A stretch of DNA of 37,476 nucleotides from Vreelandella aquamarina (GTDB taxonomy: Bacteria; Pseudomonadota; Gammaproteobacteria; Pseudomonadales; Halomonadaceae). A model generated the notes under the pieces. It was not told the DNA's origin. It was given only the letters and a program-made list of their open reading frames with translations, and made no database searches. Positions 1 through 7,564 of the stretch are shown here, in pieces; the first letter of the stretch is position 1; each line of letters begins with the position of its first letter. The stretch spans positions 1 to 37,476 of the forward strand of contig NZ_FODB01000039.1 in NCBI RefSeq assembly GCF_900110265.1, written 5' to 3'. A program made the position numbers and the translations under genes.

Positions 1-243
1 ATCGATCCAGCCCATCGCCCGCTGCAGCACCAGAGTGCGTATCTGGCTGGTCAGCGAGTGGCGAATGCGCAGCGGATGACGCGCATCGACCAGGTTGTCG
101 CCGAGCGCCTCGATCACGCCGCTACTGTCGAGGGCTTCGCGCAGCAACAAAGCGCCGCTGTCGCTGGTGGTGCGGTGGCCGCTCAGCTCGACACGGACAG
201 AGCCGTTGCACGAGGGCGTCCAGGTGGATAGGCTTTCACCCAT
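1..243 (-). CDS. IS1380-family transposase, N-terminal part (runs off the window)
   Basis: The reverse strand from the ATG at 243 reads without a stop to the window edge (about 81 residues). The segment SDSGALLLREALD, then a D-R-HP stretch, then IRHSLTSQIRTLVLQR, is the pattern I know from the start of IS1380-family DDE transposases. The enzyme would cut and paste its own element. The catalytic residues lie outside the window, so intactness cannot be judged. The family call rests on remembered similarity, not a search. Confidence 0.72.
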   Translation of the reverse strand, partial: MGESLSTWTPSCNGSVRVELSGHRTTSDSGALLLREALDSSGVIEALGDNLVDARHPLRIRHSLTSQIRTLVLQRAMGWID

Positions 244-313
244 AGCGGATGGCTCCCTTGGATCAGGTTCTTGGCGGAACACACTGAATTTTCAAGAGGA
301 TACCATCCGCTAT
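242..313. repeat. 11-bp inverted repeat upstream of the IS1380 transposase
   Basis: ATAGCGGATGG (242-252) is matched by its exact reverse complement CCATCCGCTAT (303-313), about 50 bases apart. It straddles the transposase start codon and lies between the transposase and the end of the recombinase-like gene. It may belong to the subterminal region of the IS or act as a transcript hairpin limiting transposase translation. The exact IS end was not identified. Confidence 0.5.
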
Positions 314-332
314 CTTCGTTTTCAGGCCGGTC

Positions 333-2732
333 TCATGAATAAGGCGGGTTTAAGGCTTTCCAGCCTTGCGCTTTCATTAGCTTCTCAATCACAGGGGCAA
401 TAAGCGCGCAGTACTCACGGGGGCAAAATGTTGAGTAGTTGTCCCACGGTGCCTGCCCCGCATCCCAATGCCCCATAAACGCATCCACTACTTCAGACGC
501 TAAGCCGCTCTCTTTTAGCTGAGTATGTAAATAGTGACGGTTGATATTGAGCGGGGGTGTGTCTCGCCATTGCAGATGCTCTTCCAGCCTAGAGGGAGTC
601 ACTTCCTGCGGCGTGCCGGATTGGTTTAAAAACATAAACGGCGTCTCCCACTGTTTCTTAAGATAAAACTCCAAGCGGCCTAGCAGACCCGTGCGATGAC
701 GTTGGTAGTACATCAACTGTTCAACCATGAGGCTGGTGAGTGGCAGAAAACGGGCGTGGCTTTGCTGATCATCCGTTTTATCTGCGATGACAATCATGCG
801 CCGTGATAAAGAAATATTTTTCCACTTTGGCAGTGGGTCGCGAATGCTGCGGTAACCGGTCGAAAACATCAGCATAGCGACGGTATAGGCAACGTAGGCG
901 TTGTGCATTGTGAACAGTTCTAGTGGTTGCACGCCCCTTCTAGTGGATTTGACGCGATGCTGCAGGGTAGCAACCAGCTCGCTGACGTATGTCGTTTTAG
1001 GTACCAGCTTGGAGCCTACATAGTGAGGGTTGCCAAATGGAGCGAGGTTGGCAGCTGCACAGACGGGCTTAATCCCATCGGATTTAGGCGAAGAGATGGC
1101 GCATTGCTGCTCAATCTCGCGCATGGCCTCGACATACTGCTGCTCTATATAGCTTGTGCTGGGCGCGTAGTAATACAAAGACGTTTGCTGGCCGAACGAC
1201 GGCATACGCCCCGTGATCAGGCAAGCGGCTGTCAAATCCGCATCGCCCGTATTGAGCATATTGAAAAGGTGTGCTCCTAACCGGTGCGCGGTTAGTCGAG
1301 CGCCTGTTTTTCGATTGATAGTAGAAAGCAGTTCTTTTACATCCTTTTCCAGCTCTGATCTGCCATCTTTATTGAAGAGGGGGAGTGCACGCTTCCTGAC
1401 GCGTCGCACAATATATGACGCTTGTGCTTCTATCAGCTGCCAGCTGAATGCGGGGACTGGCAGTGTCAACGATGCCTGAGTCGTACGCATGTGCTTCGGC
1501 CACTCCCCCGTCATTTGACGACTGCTTTCGGGCCGCAAAATGCCAGATAGCCACCCAGGGCTGTCACCATGCATAACGATGATGGAGTGTTCGTTGAGAG
1601 TACTAGGTGCTTTCTTTTTCATCGGCAACACCTGAGCGTCCAATACACTGCTCAGGCCGCGGCCGGTGGCTAACAGTAACCCGATGACGCACCCAATGCG
1701 GCGGCGCTGGCCTGCATCTAATTGATTCAACCGCCGAATAAGCTGGTAAAGATCAAACGTACTCAGCTGCTCCCACCGCCCTGGCAGCAGCTGCGCCGCT
1801 TTATCTTGAAAGACCTGCTGGCTGTGGGCACGAAATACCGCCTGTAAAGAGGAGTCGCCCTTTTCTGTTTTAACAGGCTTATCGCTTTGAATAAGCTCAG
1901 TAGATGAGCGCTCTTCGGTGATGGATAAACCAGCGGTACGCAGCGTACTTTCGGCGTCTTCATTGATATCTGGGCCGAGTGTTAAGACTGAAGCAGCCGT
2001 TGCTTCCCAGCGCTCGTCCGGATCATTATCGAAAAGCCGTTGACGCTGAACGCTGGGTCTTTTTTGTGAATGATGCTCTGCTTTTTCTTGGTACCCGCGT
2101 CGCGGTTGCCGCCTATTCAGCCCATAGGCGAAAAAACGGCCTAATTCCTGAATGTAAATATCGTCTTGCTGGCTATCCTCGTCCACGTCATACGCATCGC
2201 AGCATATGCTGATTTTGATAGTCGGCTGGTCTAAAGGGGTGAGGAGGTCAATCCAGTCTGCTTCAATGCGCCGTATGACCTTGCAAGCTGCCTCTAGGTT
2301 TTTAAGATACGTAGTCGGCTTGAGACGCTTTTCACGTTGTTCCGTAAAACTTTGTTGATCCTGGGCCGCTCGCATATCCAGGCGCCACTGAAACGCCACG
2401 TTAATGATGTGAGCGAGCAGCGTGAGTCGTTCGCCCAGCTTTTCTGTCGGTACTTTTGAGCTAGCAAGTTTCAACAACGCGCCATGGATAGGGTTTGTGC
2501 CATGAATGCCTTTTTCACCACTCCCTGATTGTGACGTTAATATCAGTTGACCGTTATGCAGGGCGTTTGCCAACGCGGAGAGTGCTGATAAATCCCAGCA
2601 GTCGTCACCAATACTGGCTAAATACTCGATCGTTTGGATCAGAAGCGGTTTTATTGTTTCTATACCAAAATAATCGTGCCGTGGCTGAAGAATTTCTTCT
2701 AAAAGCTCAAGATATTTAGCGCGTTCATCCAT
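333..2732 (-). CDS. Large tyrosine-recombinase-like protein (799 aa)
   Basis: The C-terminal quarter carries a recognisable but altered tyrosine recombinase fold: TGYRSIRDP (box I Arg), a KT...ARFLPLT segment (beta-hairpin Lys), RHYLHTQL (box II region, His but no clear HxxR Arg), FMGHWDAG (box III Gly-His) and a Tyr in WDNYST. An upstream region (about residues 335-540) looks like a second, more decayed copy: ATGRGLSSVL, LTAHRLGAHLFNML and ITGRMPSFGQQTSLYYYAP. The N-terminal third is not recognised. The ATG at 2732 has an AGAGG ribosome site and follows the 180-residue gene by 14 bases, so the two form an operon. It could be an integrase for the island, or a DNA-binding protein that lost catalysis. 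It diverges from the type IV CRISPR operon. Confidence 0.6.
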   Translation of the reverse strand: MDERAKYLELLEEILQPRHDYFGIETIKPLLIQTIEYLASIGDDCWDLSALSALANALHNGQLILTSQSGSGEKGIHGTNPIHGALLKLASSKVPTEKLGERLTLLAHIINVAFQWRLDMRAAQDQQSFTEQREKRLKPTTYLKNLEAACKVIRRIEADWIDLLTPLDQPTIKISICCDAYDVDEDSQQDDIYIQELGRFFAYGLNRRQPRRGYQEKAEHHSQKRPSVQRQRLFDNDPDERWEATAASVLTLGPDINEDAESTLRTAGLSITEERSSTELIQSDKPVKTEKGDSSLQAVFRAHSQQVFQDKAAQLLPGRWEQLSTFDLYQLIRRLNQLDAGQRRRIGCVIGLLLATGRGLSSVLDAQVLPMKKKAPSTLNEHSIIVMHGDSPGWLSGILRPESSRQMTGEWPKHMRTTQASLTLPVPAFSWQLIEAQASYIVRRVRKRALPLFNKDGRSELEKDVKELLSTINRKTGARLTAHRLGAHLFNMLNTGDADLTAACLITGRMPSFGQQTSLYYYAPSTSYIEQQYVEAMREIEQQCAISSPKSDGIKPVCAAANLAPFGNPHYVGSKLVPKTTYVSELVATLQHRVKSTRRGVQPLELFTMHNAYVAYTVAMLMFSTGYRSIRDPLPKWKNISLSRRMIVIADKTDDQQSHARFLPLTSLMVEQLMYYQRHRTGLLGRLEFYLKKQWETPFMFLNQSGTPQEVTPSRLEEHLQWRDTPPLNINRHYLHTQLKESGLASEVVDAFMGHWDAGQAPWDNYSTFCPREYCALIAPVIEKLMKAQGWKALNPPYS

Positions 2733-2746
2733 GAAGTCAGTCGCCT

Positions 2747-3289
2747 CTAATACAGTCGTCGATTAAGACCAAAAGCATCACAGAAAGCAGTCTTATTGCT
2801 GAAACGTTCAGACACATTCATTAATAATGCTGGTTGAGCAGCCATGAGCTCATTCCATAGAGCAGCCAAGTAATGCCCCGCATCATTAGGAGAGAGTGCA
2901 TGGCACGCTTCCGCAGATAACGCGAAAAACAGAGCAGCCACATTTGTTTGTTGACTAAGCGGTGCTTCTACCAGTGTTACGCGCACTTTTTCACTGTCGC
3001 GAAAACGGTTTTTCGCGATATACAGGGCATTCAGGTTGGCAAGGCAAAACAGCGGATCGCCATGTTCGCCTCTTTTCGCTTCGTAAACCACCGGCGGGTG
3101 CTGCATGAGATACGCCTTTAGCGCCTCATCGGTCATGTCCTGGAGCTCCTTCAAAAAAGGGGTACGAGCTAACAAAACGCGGCGCACCTGGGGCGATAAA
3201 TATCGGCTGACCTCGATACGCGATAGTGAGACCCTCCTTGAACCACACTCTTTTAGCATTAAGACACCTGGTTTATATGCGTTGTGCAC
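2747..3289 (-). CDS. Hypothetical protein (180 aa) in operon with the recombinase-like gene
   Basis: I do not recognise a family. The protein is soluble, Ala/Leu-rich and basic at the N-terminus, with no membrane segment or cysteine motif. The listed start is a GTG at 3289 preceded by AGAGGG; an ATG at 3259 with AGGTG upstream is also possible and would remove ten residues. It is the first gene of the leftward operon and begins just beyond the palindromic operator region shared with csf2. A role as regulator or accessory factor of the recombinase-like protein is only an inference from position. Confidence 0.6.
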   Translation of the reverse strand: MHNAYKPGVLMLKECGSRRVSLSRIEVSRYLSPQVRRVLLARTPFLKELQDMTDEALKAYLMQHPPVVYEAKRGEHGDPLFCLANLNALYIAKNRFRDSEKVRVTLVEAPLSQQTNVAALFFALSAEACHALSPNDAGHYLAALWNELMAAQPALLMNVSERFSNKTAFCDAFGLNRRLY

Positions 3290-3437
3290 CGTCGTTCACC
3301 CTCTTGAGGCATGCCTTTAAGCGTTGCCTTATTATATAGTTACCTTGTTTTTTAATCGGCGCAACCCCTTTTTTTATAAAAATTTATGCATGAATGCGCC
3401 ATGGAGGGGTTTTGTTTCTTAAGTTTGATGTGTTTTT

Positions 3438-3463
3438 ATAAATAATTGACTTCAATTATTTAT
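3438..3463. promoter_or_regulatory. 26-bp perfect palindrome (operator 1) in the divergent promoter region
   Basis: ATAAATAATTGA and TCAATTATTTAT are perfect 12-base arms around a CT centre. It lies in the 395-base gap between the leftward recombinase-like operon and csf2; this gap holds no gene and is much more AT-rich than its surroundings. The inner 16 bases (3444-3459) occur again in inverted orientation at 3554-3569. Two related palindromes about 110 bases apart suggest a dimeric regulator, possibly with looping. Confidence 0.65.
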
Positions 3464-3553
3464 TTGTTGATAGAGGCTCCATGGTTAAGTTTTTTCTACA
3501 AGGTGTTCAGCGGGTGGTTATCTATGTGGAAGAGTCCTTAAACACGCCTTTAT

Positions 3554-3569
3554 ATAATTGAAGTCAATT
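3554..3569. promoter_or_regulatory. Inverted second copy of the operator (operator 2), overlapping a TATAAT box
   Basis: ATAATTGAAGTCAATT is the exact reverse complement of 3444-3459. Its core AATTGA-AG-TCAATT (3556-3569) is itself palindromic. A perfect TATAAT (3553-3558) overlaps its left edge in csf2 orientation, although no good -35 box sits 16-18 bases upstream. Binding here would be expected to block csf2-operon transcription. Confidence 0.6.
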
Positions 3570-3684
3570 TAAAAAAGTTATCCATGAAGATGCCATAGAG
3601 AGAATTTAAACTGTTTAAGGACTGCACTTTTTAAAGCAATATGCCATCATTGCAACGACGCTTTACACCTGTACAGGACTGCCC

Positions 3685-4767
3685 ATGAACACCACCCCGC
3701 TGGCCTACCAGCTCTCTGGCTATATCACAGCGGAAGCCCCGCTCAACGTAAGCTATTTTGGTTTGGATGAGCGGCTGCCGCGCACGCCGCACGGGCAGGT
3801 GTTTCTGAATGGAGGCACGCTTCGTGGGCCGCTGCGTAAAGCGGGTTTAAAGATGCTGATACGCGAGCTGGCCGCGTGTCACAACCAGCCAGAAGACCTC
3901 ATTTTTAATCGCGCACAGATGTATATGCTGGGTGAGGGAATAGATATTACCCGTGATATTAATAACGAAGCCGTTGGCCGCAGCCACGACCCGCGTGCAG
4001 AGGCCTTTCTGCGAGACGCCAATCCCTTTATGAGCCTTTTTGGGCGCTGGAAGCTGGCGGGTTATTTAGAGGTCGGGCCGCTACTCACTAGCCAGAGCAA
4101 TATCATTACCGCAGGCCAAGGTGCCCGTCATGATCAGTTTGAACACGACCCGCGCCTCGTAACCTACTTAAGTGCTGATGAGCAGGCCGCACTGTTAGAG
4201 GATATGCGCAACACTCAAGAAAGCATGGTGGAAATTGAAGCGCTGCGCGAGCAGGTGCGTCTCATTAAGGCCGAGTCGCGTAAAACTGAAGAGGTGGCCG
4301 CCAGGCAAGCGTTTGCAAAGCAGGTTCGCGATTTAGAGGCGCAAGAGAAGGCACTACGCAAGCAGCGCAGCGGGGCAGAGGAATCCATCAAACACCCGCT
4401 GCCGGGGTATGAAGCCATTGCGCCTGGCAGCCAGTTACAAAGTCGCTTACGGCTGGTGGAAGGCTCAGCCAGCCTGCTGGGGCTGCTATTACACTGTTTA
4501 GCAGAGTTCTCCCATCGCCCACGCCTAGGCGGTCACTTGGCGAACGGTTTTGGTGCTATTAGCGCAGAGTGGCAAGTGATGCAGCGTTTACCCGGCGAGC
4601 GCCAAGCAGAACCGATCGGCACCGTACGTTTAGATGACATGGGCATAGCGCTAGAGGGCGAGCAGCTAGAGCACGCTTGGCAAGCATTTAAAACGGCGCT
4701 GCCGACGTATGACTTTACCCTGTTTAGCCGCCAAGCAGCGCGCCAACGGTGGAAGCAGTCAACGTGA
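3685..4767 (+). CDS. csf2: Csf2 (Cas7-like backbone subunit), type IV-A CRISPR-Cas
   Basis: Csf2 is the repeated Cas7-family subunit that coats the crRNA spacer in the type IV effector. The start YQLSGYITAEAPLNVSY, the RGPLRKAG region and the glycine-rich GRSHDP...NPFMSLFGRW segment fit Csf2, as does GGHLANGFGAISAEW near the C-terminus. The length of 360 residues is close to the family norm. About residues 170-235 form a highly charged, probably coiled-coil insertion rich in Glu, Arg, Lys and Gln. The ATG at 3685 has AGGAC upstream. It is the first gene of csf2-csf3-csf1-csf5-csf4, behind the palindromic operators. The family call also rests on the neighbours. Confidence 0.82.
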   Translation: MNTTPLAYQLSGYITAEAPLNVSYFGLDERLPRTPHGQVFLNGGTLRGPLRKAGLKMLIRELAACHNQPEDLIFNRAQMYMLGEGIDITRDINNEAVGRSHDPRAEAFLRDANPFMSLFGRWKLAGYLEVGPLLTSQSNIITAGQGARHDQFEHDPRLVTYLSADEQAALLEDMRNTQESMVEIEALREQVRLIKAESRKTEEVAARQAFAKQVRDLEAQEKALRKQRSGAEESIKHPLPGYEAIAPGSQLQSRLRLVEGSASLLGLLLHCLAEFSHRPRLGGHLANGFGAISAEWQVMQRLPGERQAEPIGTVRLDDMGIALEGEQLEHAWQAFKTALPTYDFTLFSRQAARQRWKQST

Positions 4768-5423
4768 TGGGCACTGTGCCAGATCTAGCGCTGCGGCAAC
4801 CCTTTAAGCTGATGCTACAGCTACATACGCCGCTGATACTGCCTAACGTTGTGCCACGTCTTGATACGCTGCTATACGAAGCCGCCTGTCGCCGCGCGCT
4901 CGATTGGGCAACCGAACACCCCTTGCCCCTTTTTTATGATGCGGAGCAAGGTGCCTACCGAGCGTCTCAGCTGATTTTTGGCGTCACGCCAAATGCAGGG
5001 CTTGAAGCACATAGCGTGGGGATGGTGACGCACCTCCAATCCCTGCCGCTATTGGCTGCACGCAACGTGCGCGCTCCGCTTCGGATCGACGGTGGCGACT
5101 GGGCGCCCAAGCTAACAAACCACCCGGGCCGGCTTTGCCCTTATCTGATTTTTTATGCAGAAGGCGACCCCAACGCCTGTGTAGACCTACTGAGTGAGAT
5201 CCCCTACATCGGTATCGGCTATACGCGAGGGCAGGGGGCCGTCAGCGTGATGAGCACGCAACCACACACGGAAGAGCGCTGGCGGCAGCGCAGTTGGCGC
5301 AGTGCTGATATGCATCAAGGCATGGGTTACACCCCTCAAAAAGATCACCTACGTCTGCTGCCGCTAGGTGATGATGAGCCTGTGTATCGGCCACCGCGTA
5401 TTTTGCGGGAGGTCATAGCATGA
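4767..5423 (+). CDS. csf3: Csf3 (Cas5-like subunit), type IV-A CRISPR-Cas
   Basis: This is a RAMP-type protein expected to cap the 5' handle of the crRNA. It opens with a beta-strand of the RAMP type (FKLMLQLHTPLILPNVVPRL) and has a glycine-rich segment IPYIGIGYTRGQGAVSV near residue 150, as in Cas5-type proteins. I chose the ATG at 4767, which overlaps the csf2 stop as TGATG; in-frame GTG codons at 4749 and 4764 give slightly longer versions. The stop overlaps the csf1 start as ATGA, so translation of the three genes is likely coupled. The protein is 218 residues. Confidence 0.78.
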   Translation: MGTVPDLALRQPFKLMLQLHTPLILPNVVPRLDTLLYEAACRRALDWATEHPLPLFYDAEQGAYRASQLIFGVTPNAGLEAHSVGMVTHLQSLPLLAARNVRAPLRIDGGDWAPKLTNHPGRLCPYLIFYAEGDPNACVDLLSEIPYIGIGYTRGQGAVSVMSTQPHTEERWRQRSWRSADMHQGMGYTPQKDHLRLLPLGDDEPVYRPPRILREVIA

Positions 5424-6361
5424 ACCCCAGGCACCGTGCATATCAGCTGCTTTATCAAGCAACCCATGCGTTACGCCAACACAGCCAGCACGTCACTCTT
5501 ACGCCGAAAACACCGAGCTGTGCTTGCTGCGAACGGCGCTGGGCAGAGGTAGAGGCCCCGTTTCAAGCGGCTGAATATCGCTACGGAAAAAGCGGTGAAA
5601 CCGAGTACCTCTGCCTAACCTGCTATACCCCGCGCATCTCCAGCGAAGTGATGCTGGGAATAGAGCGTATGAACATCACCGGTAACACCAGCACCGAGAT
5701 TTACGGAAAACTGGGCATGTTGGTAGGCTCAGGAGGGGTCGTCACTCCGCAGGCGGAGCTATACCTAACGCTGCCGCCCAAGCTACATGAGAAATACCAA
5801 CATGGCGAGTGGGGGCAGCAAGGCAGGCTTAGCACTGAAAAACCGCTTGCCCGCCTTATTCAGCTGTTAGTGCAAGGCGCTTTAGCGCCGCTAGAAGATG
5901 GCTTTGTATACATCGAAAACTGGGGCCGTAAAGCTGATGGCCTGATGCGGCAGCTAATGCCAACTAACTCACTTCATGAAGTTTGGTGCAACAGTGAGAA
6001 CGGCGTAAGCGTGCTAGACCTACACGCCATTATATGCACCGCCAACGTGGTGAGCGAACAAGGCATAGAATCCCAGGCAGGCCGCCTTGCCTTCTGGTCA
6101 CCCATTTTAGATGCCGCAAAAAGCCGCCGCGATGAAGAAGCCTTCGCCAAGTGGCTAACAAAAGTGCCCGACCCCGCCGCGCTGCTGCAGGCACTACCTG
6201 CCGACCCTTACAGCAGGCTCAGGCTGCCAGCGGTGCTGGGCATACTCATGCCTTACCGGCAGCAGCTGCTACCCTATTGCGAAACGGCATTCCCCGCTGC
6301 GGCAGCGCCTAACCTGGCAAAGGCAGCCAGCCATCAGCCTGAGCAGGGCACGCTGTTTTAG
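5420..6361 (+). CDS. csf1: Csf1 (zinc-finger Cas8-like large subunit), type IV-A CRISPR-Cas
   Basis: Csf1 is the signature large-subunit homologue of type IV systems. A four-Cys zinc finger is visible: CACC (Cys34, Cys37) and CLTC (Cys65, Cys68), followed by SEVMLGIERMNITGNTS. Its 313 residues are consistent with a reduced Cas8-like protein. The ATG overlaps the csf3 stop by four bases. In other type IV-A complexes this subunit acts at the crRNA 5' end with Csf3; that is family knowledge, not visible here. Confidence 0.78.
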   Translation: MNPRHRAYQLLYQATHALRQHSQHVTLTPKTPSCACCERRWAEVEAPFQAAEYRYGKSGETEYLCLTCYTPRISSEVMLGIERMNITGNTSTEIYGKLGMLVGSGGVVTPQAELYLTLPPKLHEKYQHGEWGQQGRLSTEKPLARLIQLLVQGALAPLEDGFVYIENWGRKADGLMRQLMPTNSLHEVWCNSENGVSVLDLHAIICTANVVSEQGIESQAGRLAFWSPILDAAKSRRDEEAFAKWLTKVPDPAALLQALPADPYSRLRLPAVLGILMPYRQQLLPYCETAFPAAAAPNLAKAASHQPEQGTLF

Positions 6362-6429
6362 CGCCGCTGCCTATATGCCAGCCAATCAGCAAAAACAGAA
6401 CCGTGAACGAGAAGGGAATCCCCCACGCT

Positions 6430-7029
6430 ATGCAGGTGTATTACTACGAAGCCAGTGCACTGTGTCATCCAGGCAACCCTCCTGGCCAATCGGTAACGCT
6501 GGATAACCACCACCGCACCGCTTGGCAGCTGTTTAGCGGTGATGCCCACTATCCGCAGCAGGAACGGCCATTTGTATTTCGTGCCCAAGCGTTAACCAAA
6601 ACCCAGCACCTTTTTATAATTCGCTCAGCGGTTCCTTTTCCGCATGCGGAAAAACGTGTGTTAAGCCTCACTCCAGGCACAACGCTGGCGTTGGAGTGGC
6701 ACTGGGTGCCGACGGTAGCTACTCGCCTATCGCCCAGCGGTGAACGGCTACCCCGCAGCCAGCATACCTTGGCCCCGCGTGAGCGCTGGGAGCATCTGGT
6801 AGCCGAACGTATGCAGCGCCAAGGGTGGGCGTTAGCGCCTGAAAGCCTGTGTTTTTACCCCCAAGGCCGCTGGCCACTAAAGCACTCATCGACGCAGCAC
6901 ACGGTTGTCAGCGTGCGCGCACAAGCCACCGTGGTAGATGCGACGCTCGCCGCTGCTGCCTGGCTGCAAGGGGTTTCCCGTTTGCGTGCTTATGGCATGG
7001 GGATGCTATGCGCTTGCCCATCTGCCTAG
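6430..7029 (+). CDS. csf5: Csf5 (Cas6-like crRNA endonuclease), type IV-A CRISPR-Cas
   Basis: Cas6-family RAMP proteins cut the pre-crRNA and hold the 3' hairpin. The C-terminal half shows the expected pattern: a VVSVRAQATVVDATL strand-helix unit followed by the glycine/basic loop GVSRLRAYGMGML (about residues 181-193). I chose the ATG at 6430, about 12 bases after GAGAAGGGA; a GTG at 6403 would add nine residues. The protein is 199 residues. His and basic residues are plentiful (for example near HSSTQHT), but the catalytic site cannot be assigned by eye. A Cas6-type protein implies that an array exists or existed. Confidence 0.72.
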   Translation: MQVYYYEASALCHPGNPPGQSVTLDNHHRTAWQLFSGDAHYPQQERPFVFRAQALTKTQHLFIIRSAVPFPHAEKRVLSLTPGTTLALEWHWVPTVATRLSPSGERLPRSQHTLAPRERWEHLVAERMQRQGWALAPESLCFYPQGRWPLKHSSTQHTVVSVRAQATVVDATLAAAAWLQGVSRLRAYGMGMLCACPSA

Positions 7030-7121
7030 AGTGCAGTCACTATTTATCGAAAAGCGCGGAATACTCCATCCAAGCCACCGCATTGGGTGGAGATGAATAG
7101 CGCGGCGTCCACCGGATGCCC

Positions 7122-7149
7122 TTGCTGTTGATTTGCACAGTGCTATACT
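7122..7149 (+). promoter_or_regulatory. Possible sigma70 promoter between csf5 and csf4
   Basis: TTGCTG (7122-7127) and TATACT (7144-7149) are 16 bases apart, with a TG just before the -10 box. It points toward the TnpB remnant and csf4, so csf4 may have a transcript independent of the csf2 promoter. Unproven. Confidence 0.35.
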
Positions 7150-7152
7150 GCT

Positions 7153-7378
7153 GATGTCAACACGACCTACCGAGGGGCACTCGGAAAGTGACGTCTGTGG
7201 AGACGATGTGAGACCTGGGGGATAGGCGTTGGTTCGTCACCGTAAAAATCCCCACTGGGACTTTACGGCGATAACCAAGCCATTCCCTCGGGCAGTCGTC
7301 TTGGAAGCAGAAACCAGGGAGGTAACGACCTGGGAATCCGCCACTACAATCTCTGATTTAGTGGTCGGAGGATGTCAA
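7153..7378 (+). mobile_element. Decayed IS200/IS605-family remnant: tnpB 3' end with right-end (omega RNA-like) sequence
   Basis: The frame 7153-7221 ends GHSESDVCGDDVRPGG, resembling C-termini of IS605-type TnpB. The following non-coding part has the familiar order of such right ends: GGAAGCAGAAACC, then TGGGAATCCGCC, a hairpin (CCGCCACTA paired imperfectly with TAGTGGTCGG) and a terminal GGAGGATGTCAA ending at 7378. In IS605 elements this segment doubles as the guide (omega) RNA. No complete tnpB, tnpA or left end is present. It sits inside the CRISPR operon. Confidence 0.6.
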
Positions 7379-7390
7379 TGCTATGATGAC

Positions 7391-7478
7391 GCCGTTCCGC
7401 CTTTGCGGACGTGTTTGCAACGGTCTGCAGACTTCTATGGAACGTCTGTTACTCTCGCCCTTGCGGGAATAGAGTTGA
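7391..7478 (+). repeat. Two similar small hairpins 58 bases apart upstream of csf4 (possible array relic)
   Basis: CGCCTTTGCGG (7398-7408) and CGCCCTTGCGG (7456-7466) differ at one position and lie exactly 58 bases apart. The second is framed by CTCT and AGAG (about 7452-7473), giving a longer hairpin. The spacing and short GC hairpin resemble one repeat-spacer step of a Cas6-processed array, but similarity outside the 11-base core is weak. Transcript hairpins unrelated to CRISPR are an equally good reading. The rest of 7379-7564 shows no gene. Confidence 0.25.
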
Positions 7479-7564
7479 AGAAAGTGTTGCAAGCAGCATA
7501 GGTAACGGCGGTGCCTCAGTCGGCTGGGGCGCTCGCTTTCTCCTCTTTTTAGATACCCTCGCCC

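Noticed and set aside
7229..7501. A 90-residue plus-strand ORF between csf5 and csf4 as a real gene
   Set aside because: It runs through the IS605-type right end and its terminal hairpin and resembles no protein; it starts on a rare codon without a ribosome site.
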